Shown here in pieces: positions 16,121 to 30,971 of a stretch of 64,000 bases of DNA. Below the pieces are notes generated by a model. That model searched no databases, was not told where the DNA came from, and saw only the letters and a list, made by a program, of their open reading frames with translations. The position numbers and the translations under genes are program-made. Every line of letters begins with the position of its first letter. Position 1 is the stretch's first letter. The stretch comes from Linyphia triangularis (taxonomy: Eukaryota; Arthropoda; Arachnida; Araneae; Linyphiidae): positions 47,440,059-47,504,058 of the forward strand of contig OZ021732.1 in assembly GCA_963978545.1 (NCBI GenBank), given 5' to 3'.

Positions 16121-17511
16121 CCTCTCCCCTTGCCGCAGATCAGATAAGATCTCCCCCGTAAAACGTGTGTGACTAAACGTATCTTGCAACCGGTTTCGAG
16201 TTTGGCATTCGAATGTTGGTTAAAGAGCTTGACCAAGAGCTTGACGGACACGGAAGATGAAATACTTTCATCTTTAATTCCCGCTGTAAAAACCGGTACG
16301 TACGTTGTTTTATAATTATAATTAATTAATTTTTTATCAATCTGCAATAATATTATTAAAACGGAAGCGTTGGAACGTTTTATCAAATTCTTAAAGAAAT
16401 AGGCTTAATTAGTTGTTGACACATAGTAACGCAGCCTAGAAAACATTAATAATTTTTTCATAGACAAGTAACTTTTTTGTTTCTTCGAAAAGTTTTATGG
16501 GCCGAAAAAAAATCAGCTATTTTTGTGGCGAAAAGTTATTGAATTGCGTTGGGGTAGAATTTTTTAAATAGTACATGCTTTGTTATAAACAATAGCTTAA
16601 TTCCATAATTCACTCTGAGCGTAATTTTTACCTCGTAACACGTTTTTACGATACTACAATTTATAAATCTGTACTTAAGATAAACTACCAGGAGTGCAAT
16701 GTTAAACACTAAATTGAATTTATGGGATCCCGCATTTTATGATAGTTTACTTCTGAGGTACAGAAATGTTCCTTATGTGCTGTAAGTTTAACATAATGAA
16801 ATGAAATTTAGCCGTGTTTCACCAACATTCCCTTAAATACAGACAGGGCAGCCGACAGGATTTTCGGCCCCTATGCAAATGTAACTCGGGCCCAATTACC
16901 CTCCCTCGCCCATATACACATATTAGCGTCGATACTAAAAAGATAATATCTCCACAGTTATTATAACCACATGCATTCAGGACATTTAACCTAAGAATAA
17001 GATGAAGCAATAAATTATTATACATTTTTTCATTGTTTGGGTAAACAAATACTAAACTTGCTGCGTATTCTCAAACCAGAAATATAGAGAAAACGAGAAA
17101 AAACAAAGATAAATTAGAGGAGTAAGATGAACTGATAGCACTGTTCTCAAATACCAACTTAAAGTTAGCGGCCCCCTGGTACCTTCCCAGTCAAAATACA
17201 GAGCAATCAGAATGCGCTATATGAGTGCGCCCATGATGCGTCACAATTCCAATTGCATCGAGCTTTTGTTGACGTTCGTTGTTCTCTTGTCTCCGACTGA
17301 GGTAGACGGCAAATTTTGCTGTAAAATTTTACACATGCGCGTGTTGCTAAAACGACCTTTGCTTTTTATACACTTGATTGGAAAAACCCCGAGTTCGATT
17401 TCATCCAAAACGAAGAAAAAAATTGATGAGAAAAATCGAGAATTTAAAAAAGAATGAACTAAATCGTATGCGTTAATTAACACCAAATTTGGACAGCTGA
17501 CTTGTCTCATT

Positions 17512-18183
17512 CAGGCCCGTAGCCAGCCAAAGCTTGTAGGACGGGCAAAAATTTTCCCAGGAGGGGCAGAAATATAAATTATTTAATTGGTTTTCAATTA
17601 ATTTTTACAATTGAAATTTTTACAATTATTACAAATTTACACAATTTTTACAATTCGTAAAAGAGTATTTATCAGAGCACTTTGTGAAGTACATATACAA
17701 AAAAATATTTAAAAAAAGAAACATTGTTAATGTATTTTTTATGTAATTTTATTTTTATTAATTCTTTTAAAGATTCTACACCAGAAATTTTTTTGATAAA
17801 AACAAAACTTTCAATTAAAATTTTTTTAAAGTATATTTAATACAATTCTATTCCTTTAAAATATTCTATGCTTGTCCATCTCTTAATTTTTCACACATTT
17901 CAACTTAAGAATATCTACTTTAAAAATAATTACAAATATAAAAATTAGTAAAAGTTACTTTTACATAAAAAGTTTTTTTTAACATAAAAAGTTTTTTTAA
18001 CATAAAAAGTTTTTTCGAAGTTCTGTTCTTACATTTCTATTTAAAAATATATATTGTTAAGCAAATTACATTTTTCTATCATTGGTCTTGTGGAACAGCT
18101 ACATAACTCTTTAACAAACTTTTCATTTAAGAAATTCTTTCAGCAATAAAAAGTTATTTACATTTTTATATAAAAACTATATC

Positions 18184-18249
<66 letters not shown>

Positions 18250-18802
18250 TACTAATAGAATTGCATTTTCCTTTATTTTCTCCTATCATTTTCAATACTC
18301 TGAAAAATTTATCAGATACTATTATAATATAAAAACCCTTTTTCTATTTATTTGCATATTTTATTAATTATAATATAAAATAATAGAAATTCATTTTTCT
18401 ATTCTTGGTCTTATATTAAACATTTTGAAACTTTTTAAAATACATAGCGTAACAAAAAAATCTAAAATAAAATGATAAATGTTAGTATAATAGCAATTTC
18501 CTATCTTTACACCATATTAAACAATTTCAAAACTCTTATCTCTACTTCAAATGCCCAAAACACTAGATTTGCCATCCTTTCGTGGCCCATTGACATTCTT
18601 TAGTCTTTAGGGACAATTTATGGCCGTCAAAGTGGAAAAGGTAGATTCGCAAGTTGCTGTGCTACAACCAAAGGTATCAACAACAGTAAAATGTTCGTTT
18701 CTATTCAATCATAGATATAAAGGTTTACAAATGATTGGGATAAAATTTTCCAGGACAGGCGAAGATTTTTCCAGGTCTTGCCCCACTCTGGCTACAGGCC
18801 TG
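17512..18802. mobile_element. hAT-type element nested in copy D
   Basis: The same element and flanks as in copies A and C. It has the shortest TA microsatellite (about 57 bases) and keeps the segment missing in copy A. Confidence 0.75.
18188..18244. repeat. (TA)n microsatellite, copy D
   Basis: A TA tract of about 57 bases at the same place as in the other copies. Confidence 0.97.
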
Positions 18803-20086
18803 GTCTCATCTGCCATGATTTTTATACTATAAAAATGTTCGTTGTTAAAAACTCGTATTTCCGCTCTTTAAATGTACTTTCTTATGTACTGCGATTCTGA
18901 TGATTATTGAATGTTTGGCTCTTTGCACAGAAACGTCTGCCGAACCCTGGTAAATGTAAAAAAGGTTTTGGTAATAGAAATAGTACACCAGCGTTAATTG
19001 GGTGCTCTCATGATATGTTTTGGCTTTATAAAATACTGTAATACAGCCTCTAAAAAAAAATTATCTCAATAATATTCATTTCTAAACATTAAAATACAAG
19101 AATTAAAATAAATTATTGTTTTAATTTTTTCGTTTCAATAAAAGTTAAAATGTCCTTATGTGTACTGATTTTTAAGAAAATAGTTTGTTAAAACATCTTG
19201 TGAAATGCATATCGGCTTCCATTTATTTATTCCTAGTAAGAGGTTACATTTTTCGAAAGCTATTTTATTGGCTTATTTAGGTAGAAAAATGAAGAGGCAA
19301 ACTCCCATACGCTAGAAAATATTTCCAACTGATAGTTTTTGTAAGAAAGAAAAGCAACGAACAGACATTTTGGAAACTTTCGAAAACAGCATTTTAGATT
19401 ATGTGACCTTTATTTAAACAGTTTAAGGTCTCAATTAAATTCATTTCATGGTATTCGAGGTTATTGCATATTCAACATAATAGGCCAAGAAATACATATA
19501 AACTTATAAATCAGCATACTAAAATATCGTATTTTCTATACAAACTAGAAAGGATAGGACAAAAACAATATAAAGATTTTTTTTTTTAAAGTTTTAAATT
19601 TTAAAATAAAATTTCAATTATAAAAGTTTGCTGTCGATTAATCGAGTACTACAATTTTACAGAATTTTCTGATATTTTAGAAAAACTTATTAATTAACTA
19701 ATGATTATTAGATAATTTTTATCTCAAGGCAAAATTTTCAAACAAATCAATGTATTGGATTTCAAAACAATTACGTATTTACCATTTTAACAATTTTACG
19801 GACATTTTTAAAAAAAGCAGTATAAAAAAAAAAGATTTTTTTTTCTTTCTTTCCCCCCCCCCCCCCCCCAATAGTATTACTTAAGGGTAAAATAATCAAA
19901 AGGGTAAAATAATATCATAAGGGCCTAACATTTTACAAAACGTTGCCTGCAAATTGAACCAGGTAGTTCTCAAATATTAAAAAATTTCTACATAAATTAC
20001 AAACACAATGAATTAATAATCATTTTAGATATGCATTAATTTCTGGTGATACGTTCTTACATAAGTAATGAATTTATCATTTCCTT

Positions 20087-20268
20087 ATTGCTTGGTTGTT
20101 TTCAGATTATCTGGCGCCTTCAGCAACACGAGGGCTATAATGCGCCGAAACATTCGTCATTAGACAAGCCAACATACATTTACCAACACCCATGCCTAAC
20201 ACGGGACTCAAACAAGCAGCCTCGCGGTCTATAAGCTTGCACTCTAAACACTATACCGTTTGGTCGGC
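20087..20268 (-). mobile_element. tRNA-derived SINE, reversed, nested in copy D
   Basis: The same SINE insertion as in copies A and C, with the CATTTCCTT duplication retained. The sequence just beyond it is the intact counterpart of the site interrupted in copy C. Confidence 0.85.
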
Positions 20269-22188
20269 CATTTCCTTTTTAAATCAATGAATAATATAAA
20301 TACCATTTACCCAAATAACAAATGCTTTTGAGAATGTAAACTTGGTATTTTGAAAAATAATTATTTAAACTTTAAATAAATAAATCTTTAAACAAATTAC
20401 TTTTATTGGTATCGATAGCTAGCTTTTGAAATTAGTTTTAAAAAAATTCAATTTTAAATGTATAAATTCTAAATCTTGACACACATACTAAAATTAAATG
20501 TTACTCTGAACTCATACATTCTTATCAACCGTATATTGCAAGCCCACTTTAAGGACACTCCGGTGCATCCCCAAGGCATGTCTGGTCTTTTGTCAAAGAG
20601 CAGACATGCAGCATGTGTGGCCAATTAACCAATTTCCCAAGGCTATAACGCTGTTGAATGGTATTGACAGATACACCGAGCCCAAGTGCTTCTTGGTTTG
20701 CGGGGCGGGGGTTAGAAATAGAGGAGGTGCTTTTCTCCATCTGAAGTTAAAAAAAAAAATTCGGTACCTTTTGTCTTTTTGTTTTGTTGTATGGATCCAA
20801 TAAATTTTAAAATGTTTTAGTAAAACAAGATATCGCGGGTTCTTCTTGACAAGCCCTTCTTTGTTTTTATTTAAATTTTATTTTAGTTACTGTGTTTTTA
20901 ATTTTGGCGAATTTTCTAATCGCCAAATGCCCAATGTCCCTTTCAAACTCTGTTTAAAATACATTTTCCAATATTTCTCAGAAAATTTGCGTTCCACAAC
21001 TCAAAAGATCTGACTACAAAATGCTGAAACCCAACTCAAAGCTATCTCCTGAAGTTTGAGGTAAGCTTTTTTTTTTTTACTTTTGTAATTTTTAATCAAA
21101 TGTGCGTAGTGTTAAAAACAATGAATTCTTCTGCTAGTCGCTTTCCTGGTAACCTTGTTGACCAGCTCTTCAAGAACTACTTCATTATTTTCTGTTGTTT
21201 ATTTTATTACTTTTTCATGTTTTTTTAGTATTATGGGTGAAATTATAATTTTTCTAATGTTTATTTTTATTTAGTCACCATTTTTTTTAGTGTGTTTATA
21301 GGCTATTTTCTTGTAGAGCAGTCTCAATCTTTAAAATTTTATTTTATTATTTCATTTGATTATTAATTTTTTGCAGTCACATTTTAGAATTGGAGGATCA
21401 GTACTTCTACTACACTTTTTTAGTAGTATTATAGTTACTCACTATTTAGTTTTTTTCTTTGGTTTTCTGAAAGAAAAAAAAGACTTTTGTCTGCTCTTGC
21501 CATATTCATGTAACGCCTTAAAAAACTGAACATTTGATCATAATAGGAAAGAGGGTTGGGCAGCTAATATTAAAAAATAATAAAACTAGTTATAAATTAA
21601 AATTACTCACTTTTTAACATTATGAAAGGAAATTTAAAACTGCAGTGTTTCACAACTATTCTGTTAAGGTATTGAAAAACAAATAATCTTACAATTCTAC
21701 ATTATAACGAAAAGAACATTTAATAAGCATTAGTGCCGTTTCTAAAACACAACTTAAGCATGTGTTATTAAAAAAACGTAAGCATGAATGTTATAAATAA
21801 AATCAATGTAAACACATAATACAAACAACGCAAGAAGTAACATGTTAAAAAATCAACGCTGGTGTATACAGTGAAATTTATTAAATGTTAAATATTGTTA
21901 TGTTATAATGTAAACACTGTTTATTGGTGTATTCTAAATGCCCTAAACAAGGCAATTTCATTGGCTACTGAAACCAAATTTTTATGTTGTTGTGAATTGA
22001 CAAAAAGTGCCAGTCTGTTCAACCTTGTTTTGCTCATAGAATTTCTTAATATGATGTTAATGATCACAAAGTTGAAAGCTCAGAAGTTTCAATTGAAACT
22101 GGTAAAATACATTTTTTTTTAATAAGTGACGTATATTCGGAAATATGTCTACAGAACATTCTGCGAAAGCATCAAGAAAACCTTTCTA

Positions 22189-22398
22189 CAGGGTTACTAC
22201 AAAAGAATCATTCATTTTCAAAACAAGATTTATTCAAAAGTATTATACTTTTGAATAAATCGGGTAAACTTGAGCACCACCTGAAGCATAAAACTTAAAT
22301 ATTTTGCGGTTGTTTTCTTGTACCAATCATATTTGTAAGTATAATACTTTTGAATAAGTCGGGTTTTGAAAATGAATGATTCTTTTCTAGTAACCCTG
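22189..22398. mobile_element. TA-flanked MITE nested in copy D
   Basis: The same 210-base MITE and TA flanks as at 6085-6294. Confidence 0.8.
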
Positions 22399-24162
22399 TA
22401 TTTTGTTTTCCATATTTCCTAATCTGCTTCGATGATGTTTTGAAAACCAAGAAAACCTCTTTCATAAAATTTTACCAGATTTTCTATGGCAGATTTGTAT
22501 TATTGGTATCAGGAAGGAGAAGTCTTTGTGTCTACGCATGCTCTTTCAGGGAACCAGTAAGTTTTCTCTGCTCTGACCATCTGAAGGACGTCATGACCCC
22601 AGCATATAGAAATGAGAAAGAAATGTAAAATCGGAAGAGTTTGAAATGAAATAGATGTGCTTGTATTTTTGTGTTCATTTCTCGTTGTTATAGTTATTTT
22701 GAAAAAATGACTGACTCGAAAAGTTAGTTAAATGAGGATATTAAGTATTAACTATTTACAAAAATTGTTACATTACACTTGGAAATATAATTTTTCTCAA
22801 TTTTCAGGGAGCTGTAGCCCTATCAGCCTCCTCCCTGTATACGCCACGGACTTCATATGGCTAAGCAATCCTACGTAAGTAGAATCCTTTATTTGTTCTG
22901 ATCTTCAATACCAAATTATTAATCGTGGTGAAACAGGGAATGTTAAATTTTTATCGAGCGAGGGGAGTACTTTCATTTCACCTAAAATTATAAAATAGCA
23001 TCTAAGAAAAATCGAATATTTCAATAACGTACGTATTAGAGGCATTAAAGTTTCAATAAAGGATGTATTTTGAATTCTTTAAATTAACTTCGATTTTGTG
23101 TGAGTGTCGATAGAGTGCAAGTCTGCGGATGCTTAATTAACCCACCTTGCCGTCATCCAAGCGGGCTGAAAGTTGGTAGATAGATTCGATGTCGATGGCA
23201 ATACATTCTTTCACATTTTGGGTCTGTTATTGTCACTAAAAAGTTGCTTATACGGAATACTAATAAACTAACTTGCCTTCATCCAATCGCGCTAAAATAG
23301 CAGTAAGCCGATCATTGTTGAAACTCTTTGATATTGCCAAATTTTTTTTTAAATAAATAAATAATAAAATTGTTTTAATCAAAATAAAAAAAAAAGATGT
23401 TTGGATGTGAATGCATAAATGCACGTTCATTTCTAATAAATACATTTTGAAACGTAGTTTGCAACACATTTTGCTGATATAAATGTGTTTGATATTTAAA
23501 ATTAGATACAAGTACCAAGCACACGCTGTTAACAGAATCGGCGCTGTGTTAATGAATATAAAAATTGGCGATGTATATAAAGGATTAATATTTAAAACTT
23601 TGTTTTCATGGGTTATATAATTATGTCTCGCGAAAAAAAAAAGAATAACGTCATTTGAAAATGAGTCAAAAATTCACAAATATTTGAGTTCGCAGCTGTA
23701 TGCGACTAAAACAATTTATAGAGGGATCTGTCTTGACGAAATAATTAATTTCTTCAAGAAGTTAAGCTAAATATTATAATTTTATTTAACAATATCAATA
23801 GCATGGTTTATTTCATATGTATTTAAAGTTTTGCGAACCAAAACGCAAATTATTTTGTAAAACTTGGCAATTCTCTAGTAAAAGTTCCCGCGCGGAAAGA
23901 GTTTCTACTAAATGTCCCATGCAAAAGAAAGAAAAAAAAAATTCGCCACAAGACTCTGCTTCTCGGAGTTGACAGGAGTGAACTGCCCCCTATAAATCAA
24001 CACCACAGGAGGTGAGGAAGCTGACCAGACCCCCCAAAACCTCGGAAGATCCCAAAACGCCCGAAACCGCCCGAGAAACCTCTGCAGAACAAATAATTCT
24101 CGGGCGCTGTAGGTTTCAGGGGGTTAAGATTATTTTAACACGTATTTGTGGAAAGCAAAATT

Positions 24163-25060
24163 AGAAAGCCAAAACTATTTATGTTGAAACTTTCAAAGCT
24201 CTAGGCCTATTAGAAGTCGCTTTTTGTTAAAAAAAAAAAAAAAAAAATTCAAAGAATCAATCGAAAATCAAATTAAAATTTTAACATTCTGTTTTTCAAT
24301 AGTCCAATTAGAATGCCAAAACTACTTGTATTGAAAATTTCAGAACTGTAGCCCAAATAGAAATCGTTTTGTAAAATATTTTTTAATTAATTAAAAAAGA
24401 ACTAAATAAAAATGTAAAATTATGTTTTTCAAACGTCCAATTAGGAGGGCACAACTACTTATGTTGAAAATTTCAGAGCTGCAGCTCTATTAGATATCGT
24501 TTTGTTAAATATATATTAATAAATAAAAAAAAAAAATAATAATAATTAAAAAGGAACTAAATAAAAATTTGAAACTCTGTTTTTCAAAAAAAGGCCAAAT
24601 AAAAGACAAAACTACTTATGTTGAAAATTTCAGAGCTGTAGCAATATTGGATATCATTTTGTAGAATAGTTATTAATTAATTAAAAAGAACTAAATAAAA
24701 ATTTAAAATTCCGTTTTTTAAAAGTCCAATTAGAAGGCTAAATCTACTTATGTTGAAAATTTCAGAGCTGTAGCTCTATTAGAAACCGTTTTGTAAAATA
24801 TTTATTAATTAATTAAAGAAAAAACTAACAACAAATTTAAAATTCTTTTTTTCAATAGTTCAATAAGAAGGCCAAAATTACTTATGTTGAAAATTTCAGA
24901 GCTGTATCTCTATTTGAAGTCACTTTGTAAAATAAAAGTTAGTTAAAATATTAATTAAAAAAGAACTAATTAAAATTTTACATTCTGTTTGACATTCATA
25001 AATTAGAAGGTCAAAACTTCTTGTGTTGAAAATTTCAGAGCTCTACTCCAATTTTAAGTA
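24163..25060 (+). repeat. Seven-unit ~135-bp degenerate tandem array, copy D
   Basis: Collinear with the array of copy A, with the same seven units in the same order. Differences are mainly lengths of A-runs between units. Confidence 0.8.
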
Positions 25061-25815
25061 GGTTTCTATAACAGATCCACAAACAGACAGACACACAGCT
25101 TGTTTTATTATTATAGATTTTAAATTTGTTTATTTTTTTCAGATAGAAATGAATGGGATTCCCTTTAGTTTTCCTCAAGAATCTTCCAGAAACTTCTTGT
25201 CAGATGCAGCAAATAAATGAAGAAATATTTGTAGTATATATTTAAAATCATGTTTAAATTATATTCTTTGTATAAAATGAAAAAGCAACTCATTTGTGTT
25301 TGTTTACTTCAAAATAAAGAATTATCTAAAAAAGAATTATCAGTAAAAATGCATTTTTAGTTGTATATGTTTCTAATAATAAAACTATAAGTAGCTTGGA
25401 TTAACCCTTTAAAACAAATTTTAATGCAATTTAAATTGTCTAACGCAACCTACTAAGATCTCAATGCATTTTTTTAATAATATATACATAATTTTTTTTT
25501 GAATTTTTTTTTTTTTTTAAATTCTTTACAAAAAAAAGTAAATTATGTTTATTATTCTAGTAAGTTCTACCTAGCAAATAAATTAAAATTTATCAATAAA
25601 TTGGGTTATGATTGATACCATTAAAGGCAAATTGTAATTAAATTCCTATAGAATAAATATTAATTTTTCATTAGCCACTAAATTTAAAGCATTTTCCGAC
25701 AATATTGGAACTCTCCCAATTAAGTGTTTCTTTTTGAACACAAAAGATAAATGATACTTTATAAAGGAAAGTTTTTGCAACTTTTCCTATATCTACAGGG
25801 TGGGAACCTCAGAGT

Positions 25816-26012
25816 GAAAAGGTTTACACACCCTTTACAGTGAAAACCTTTTGGCAAGTCTATTATGAAAAGGCTTATACAACCCTTACGGCAAAAACCG
25901 TGTGGCAGGCTTATCACGAAAAGGTTTACACACCCTTTACGGCGAAAACCTTGTGGCAAGCTCATCCCGAAAAGGTTTACATACCCTTTACGGCGAAAGC
26001 CTTGTGGCAAGG
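25816..26012 (+). repeat. Right subterminal 51-bp tandem repeat, copy D
   Basis: The same four-unit 51-base array as in copy A, with only scattered substitutions. It lies about 155 bases inside the right terminus at 26167. The second unit is the most diverged, with CAACCCTTACGGC in place of CACCCTTTACGGC. Confidence 0.88.
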
Positions 26013-28081
26013 GGGGTCATGAAATGGTTACCAAAAGCTTGACGTCTGGAGACTAGGACCCTTTCTTCAAGGTTTTATGATGGTTACTCCCTTGTCATCT
26101 GAACCTTACTCCCTTTTCGCTTGAGAGGTTTAGACAAGGGTTTTAAAAGGATAAAATGCTATCTGGGAATGAATAATATAAATACCATTTACCCAAATAA
26201 CAAATGCTTTTGAGAATGTAAACTTGGTATTTTGAAAAATAATTATTTAAACTTTAAATAAATAAATCTTTAAACAAATTACTTTTATTGGTATCGATAG
26301 CTAGCTTTTGAAATTAGTTTTAAAAAAATTCAATTTTAAATGTATAAATTCTAAATCTTGACACACATACTAAAATTAAATGTTACTCTGAACTCATACA
26401 TTCTTATCAATCGTATATTGCAAGCCCACTTTAAGGACACTCCGGTGCATCCCCAAGGCATGTCTGGTCTTTTGTCAAAGAGCAGACATGCAGCATGTGT
26501 GGCCAATTAACCAATTTCCCAAGGCTATAACGCTGTTGTATGGTATTGACAGATACACCGAGCCCAACTGCTTCTTGGTTTGCGGGGCGGGGGTTAGAAA
26601 TAGAGGAGGTGCTTTTCTCCATCTGAAGTTAAAAAAAAAAATTCGGTACCTTTTGTCTTTTTGTTTTGTTGTATGGATCCAATAAATTTTAAATTTTTTT
26701 AGTAAAACAAGATATCGCGGGTTCTTCTTGACAAGCCCTTCTTTGTTTTTATTTAAATTTTATTTTAGTTACTGTGTTTTTAATTTTGGCGAATTTTCTA
26801 ATCGCCAAATGTCCTATGTCCAATGTCCCTTTCAAACTCTGTTTAAAATACATTTTCCAATATTTCTCGGAAAATTTGCGTTCCACAACTCAAAAGATCT
26901 GACTGCAAAATGCTGAAACCCAACTCAAAGCTATCTCCTGAAGTTTGAGGTAAGCTTTTTTTTTTTTACTTTTGTAATTTTTAATCAAATGTGCGTAGTG
27001 TTAAAAACAATGAATTCTTCTGCTAGTCGCTTTCCTGGTAACCTTGTTGACCAGCTCTTCAAGAACTACTTCATTATTTTCTGTTGTTTATTTTATTACT
27101 TTTTCATGTTTTTTTAGTATTATGGAGTGAAATTATAATTTTTCTAATGTTTATTTTTATTTAGTCACCATTTTTTTTAGTGTGTTTATAGGCTATTTTC
27201 TTGTAGAGCAGTCTCAATCTTTAAAATTTTATTTTATTATTTCATTTGATTATTAATTTTTTGCAGTCACATTTTAGAATTGGAGGATCAGTACTTCTAC
27301 TACACTTTTTTAGTAGTATTATAGTTACTCACTATTTAGTTTTTTTCTTTGGTTTTCTGAAAGAAAAAAAAAGACTTTTGTCTGCTCTTGCCATATTCAT
27401 GTAACGCCTTAAAAAACTGAACATTTGATCATAATAGGAAAGAGGGTTGGGCAGCTAATATTAAAAAATAATAAAACTAGTTATAAATTAAAATTACTCA
27501 CTTTTTAACATAATGAAAGGAAATTTAAAACTGCAGTGTTTCACAACTATTCTGTTAAGGTATTGAAAAACAAATAATCTTACAATTCTACATTATAACG
27601 AAAAGAACATTTAATAAACATTAGTGTTGTTTCTAAAACACAACTTAAGCATGTGTTATTAAAAAAACGTAAGCATGAATGTTATAAATAAAATCAATGT
27701 AAACACATAATACAAACAACGCAAGAAGTAACATGTTAAAAAAATCAACGCTGGTGTATACAGTGAAATTTATTAAATGTTAAATATTGTTATGATATAA
27801 TGTAAACACTGTTTATTGGTGTATTCTAAATCCCCTAAACAAGGCAATTTCATTGGCTACCGAAACCAAATTTTTATGTTGTTGTGAATTGACAAAAAGT
27901 GCCAGTCTGTTCAACCTTGTTTTGCTCATAGAATTTCTTAATATGATGTTAATGATCACAAAGTTGAAAGCTCAGAAGTTTCAATTGAAACTGGTAAAAT
28001 ACATTTTTTTTTTATTAAGTGACGTATATTCGGAAATATGTCTACAGAACATTCTGCGAAAGCATCAAGAAAACCTTTCTA

Positions 28082-28291
28082 CAGGGTTACTACAAAAGAA
28101 TCATTCATTTTCAAAACAAGATTTATTCAAAAGTATTATACTTTTGAATAAATCGGGTAAACTTGAGCACCACCTGGAGCATAAAACTTAAATATTTTGC
28201 GGTTGTTTTCTTGTACCAATCATATGTGTAAGTATAATACTTTTGAATAAGTCGGGTTTTGAAAATGAATGATTCTTTTCTAGTAACCCTG
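28082..28291. mobile_element. TA-flanked MITE nested in copy C
   Basis: The same 210-base MITE and TA flanks as at 6085-6294. Confidence 0.8.
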
Positions 28292-30058
28292 TATTTTGTT
28301 TTCCATATTTCCTAATCTGCTTCGATGATGTTTTGAAAACCAAGAAAACCTCTTTCATAAAATTTTACCAGATTTTCTATGGCAGATTTGTATTATTGGT
28401 ATCAGGAAGGAGAAGTCTTTGTGTCTACGCATGCTCTTTCAGGGAACCAGTAAGTTTTCTCTGCTCTGACCATCTGAAGGACGTCATGACCCCAGCATAT
28501 AGAAATGAGAAAGAAATGTAAAATCGGAAGAGTTTGAAATGAAATAGATGTGCTTGTATTTTTGTGTTCATTTCTCGTTGTTATAGTTATTTTGAAAAAA
28601 GGACTGACTCGAAAAGTTAGTTAAATGAGGATATTAAGTATTAACTATTTACAAAAATTGTTACATTACACTTGGAAATATAATTTTTCTCAATTTTCAG
28701 GGAGCTGTAGCCCTATCAGCCTCCTCCCTGTATACGCCACGGACTTCATATGGCTAAGCAATCCTACGTAAGTAGAATCCTTTAATTGTTCAGATCTTCA
28801 ATACCAAATTATTAATCGTGGTGAAACAGGGAGTGTTAAACTTTTATCGAGCGAGGGGAGTACTTTCATTTCACCTAAAATTATAAAATAGCATCTAAGA
28901 AAAATCGAATATTTCAATAACGTACATATTAGAGGCATTAAAGTTTCAATAAAGGATGTATTTTGAATTCTTTAAATTAACTTCGATTTTGTGTGAGTGT
29001 CGATAGAGTGCAAGTCTGCGGATGCTTAATTAACCCACCTTGCCGTCATCCAAGCGGGCTGAAAGTTGGTAGATAGATTCGATGTCGATGGCAATACATT
29101 CTTTCACATTTTGGGGCTGTTATTGTCACTAAAAAGTTGCTTATACGGAATACTAATAAACTAACTTGCCTTCATCCAATCGCGCTAAAATAGCAGTAAG
29201 CCGATCATTGTTGAAACTCTTTGATATTGCCAATTTTTTTTTAAATAAATAAATAATAAAATTGTTTTAATCAAAATAAAAAAAAAAAAAAGATGTTTGG
29301 ATGTGAATGCATAAATGCACGTTCATTTCTAATAAATACATTTTGAAACGTAGTTTGCAACACATTTTGCTGATATAAATGTGTTTGATATTTAAAATTA
29401 GATACAAGCACCAAGCACACGCTGTTAACAGAATCGGCGCTGTGTTAATGAATATAAAAATTGGCGATGTATATAAAGGATTAATATTTAAAACTTTGTT
29501 TTCATGGGTTATATAATTATGTCTCGCGAAAAAAAAAAGAATAACGTCATTTGAAAATGAGTCAAAAATTCACAAATATTTGAGTTCGCAGCTGTATGCG
29601 ACTAAAACAATTTATAGAGGGATCTGTCTTGACGAAATAATTAATTTCTTCAAGAAGTTTAGCTAAATATTATAATTTTATTTAACAATATCAATAGCAT
29701 GGTTTATTTCATATGTATTTAAAGTTTTGCGAACCAAAACGCAAATTATTTTGTAAAACTTGGCAATTCTCTAGTAAAAGTTCCCGCGCGGAAAGAGTTT
29801 CTACTAAATGTCCCATGCAAAAGAAAGAAAAAAAAAAAAATCGCCACAAGACTCTGCTTCTCGGAGTTGACAGGAGTGAACTGCCCCCTATAAATCAACA
29901 CCACAGGAGGTGAGGAAGCTGACCAGACCCCCCAAACCTCGAAGATCCCAAAACGCCCGAAACCGCCCGAGAATCCTCTGCAGAACAAATAGTTCTCGTG
30001 CGCTGTAGGTTTCAGGGGGTTAAGATTATTTTAACACGTATTTGTGGAAAGCAAAATT

Positions 30059-30414
30059 AGAAAGCCAAAACTATTTATGTTGAAACTTTCAAAGCTCTAA
30101 GCCTATTAGAAGTCGCTTTTTGTTAAAAAAAAAAAAAAATAATTCAAAGAATCAATCGAAAATCAAATTAAAATTTTAACATTCTGTTTGTCAATAGTCC
30201 AATTAGAATGCCAAAACTACTTGTATTGAAAATTTCAGAACTGTAGCCCAAATAGAAATCGTTTTGTAAAATATTTTTTAATTAATTAAAAAAGAACTAA
30301 ATAAAAATGTAAAATTATGTTTTTCAAACGTCCAATTAGGAGGGCACAACTACTTATGTTGAAAATTTCAGAGCTGCAGCTCTATTAGATATCGTTTTGT
30401 TAAATATATATTAA

Positions 30415-30454
<40 letters not shown>

Positions 30455-30971
30455 ATTAAAAAGGAACTAAATAAAAATTTGAAACTCTGTTTTTCAAAAA
30501 AAGGCCAAATAAAAGACAAAACTACTTATGTTGAAAATTTCAGAGCTGTAGCAATATTGGATATCATTTTGTAGAATAGTTATTAATTAATTAAATAAAA
30601 AGAACTAAATAAAAATTTAAAATTCCGTTTTTTAAAAGTCCAATTAGAAGGCTAAATCTACTTATGTTGAAAATTTCAGAGCTGTAGCTCTATTAGAAAC
30701 CGTTTTGTAAAATATTTATTAATTAATTAAAGAAAAAACTAACAACAAATTTAAAATTCTTTTTTTCAATAGTTCAATAAGAAGGCCAAAATTACTTATG
30801 TTGAAAATTTCAGAGCTGTATCTCTATTTGAAGTCACTTTGTAAAATAAAAGTTAGTTAAAATATTAATTAAAAAAGAACTAATTAAAATTTTACATTCT
30901 GTTTGACATTCATAAATTAGAAGGTCAAAACTTCTTGTGTTGAAAATTTCAGAGCTCTACTCCAATTTTAA
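30059..30971 (+). repeat. Seven-unit ~135-bp degenerate tandem array, copy C
   Basis: Collinear with copies A and D. One inter-unit A-run has expanded to about 31 bases near 30421-30451, and a small AAAT insertion lies near 30594. Confidence 0.8.

Larger units (their letters stand above)
15783..26167 (+). mobile_element. Giant DNA transposon, copy D, complete, nested in copy C
   Basis: This is a complete element of 10,385 bases, starting CCCAGATAGC at 15783 and ending GCTATCTGGG at 26167. The left flank ends TTTAAATCAA and the right flank begins AATGAATAAT. Copy A (4157-4170) and copy D itself (20279-20292) show the uninterrupted site as AAATCAATGAAT, so the insertion duplicated AA. This empty-site comparison fixes both ends and the 2-bp duplication. 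Content matches copies A and C throughout, with few substitutions by eye, so the family has moved recently. It carries no recognisable protein-coding gene. Confidence 0.92.
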
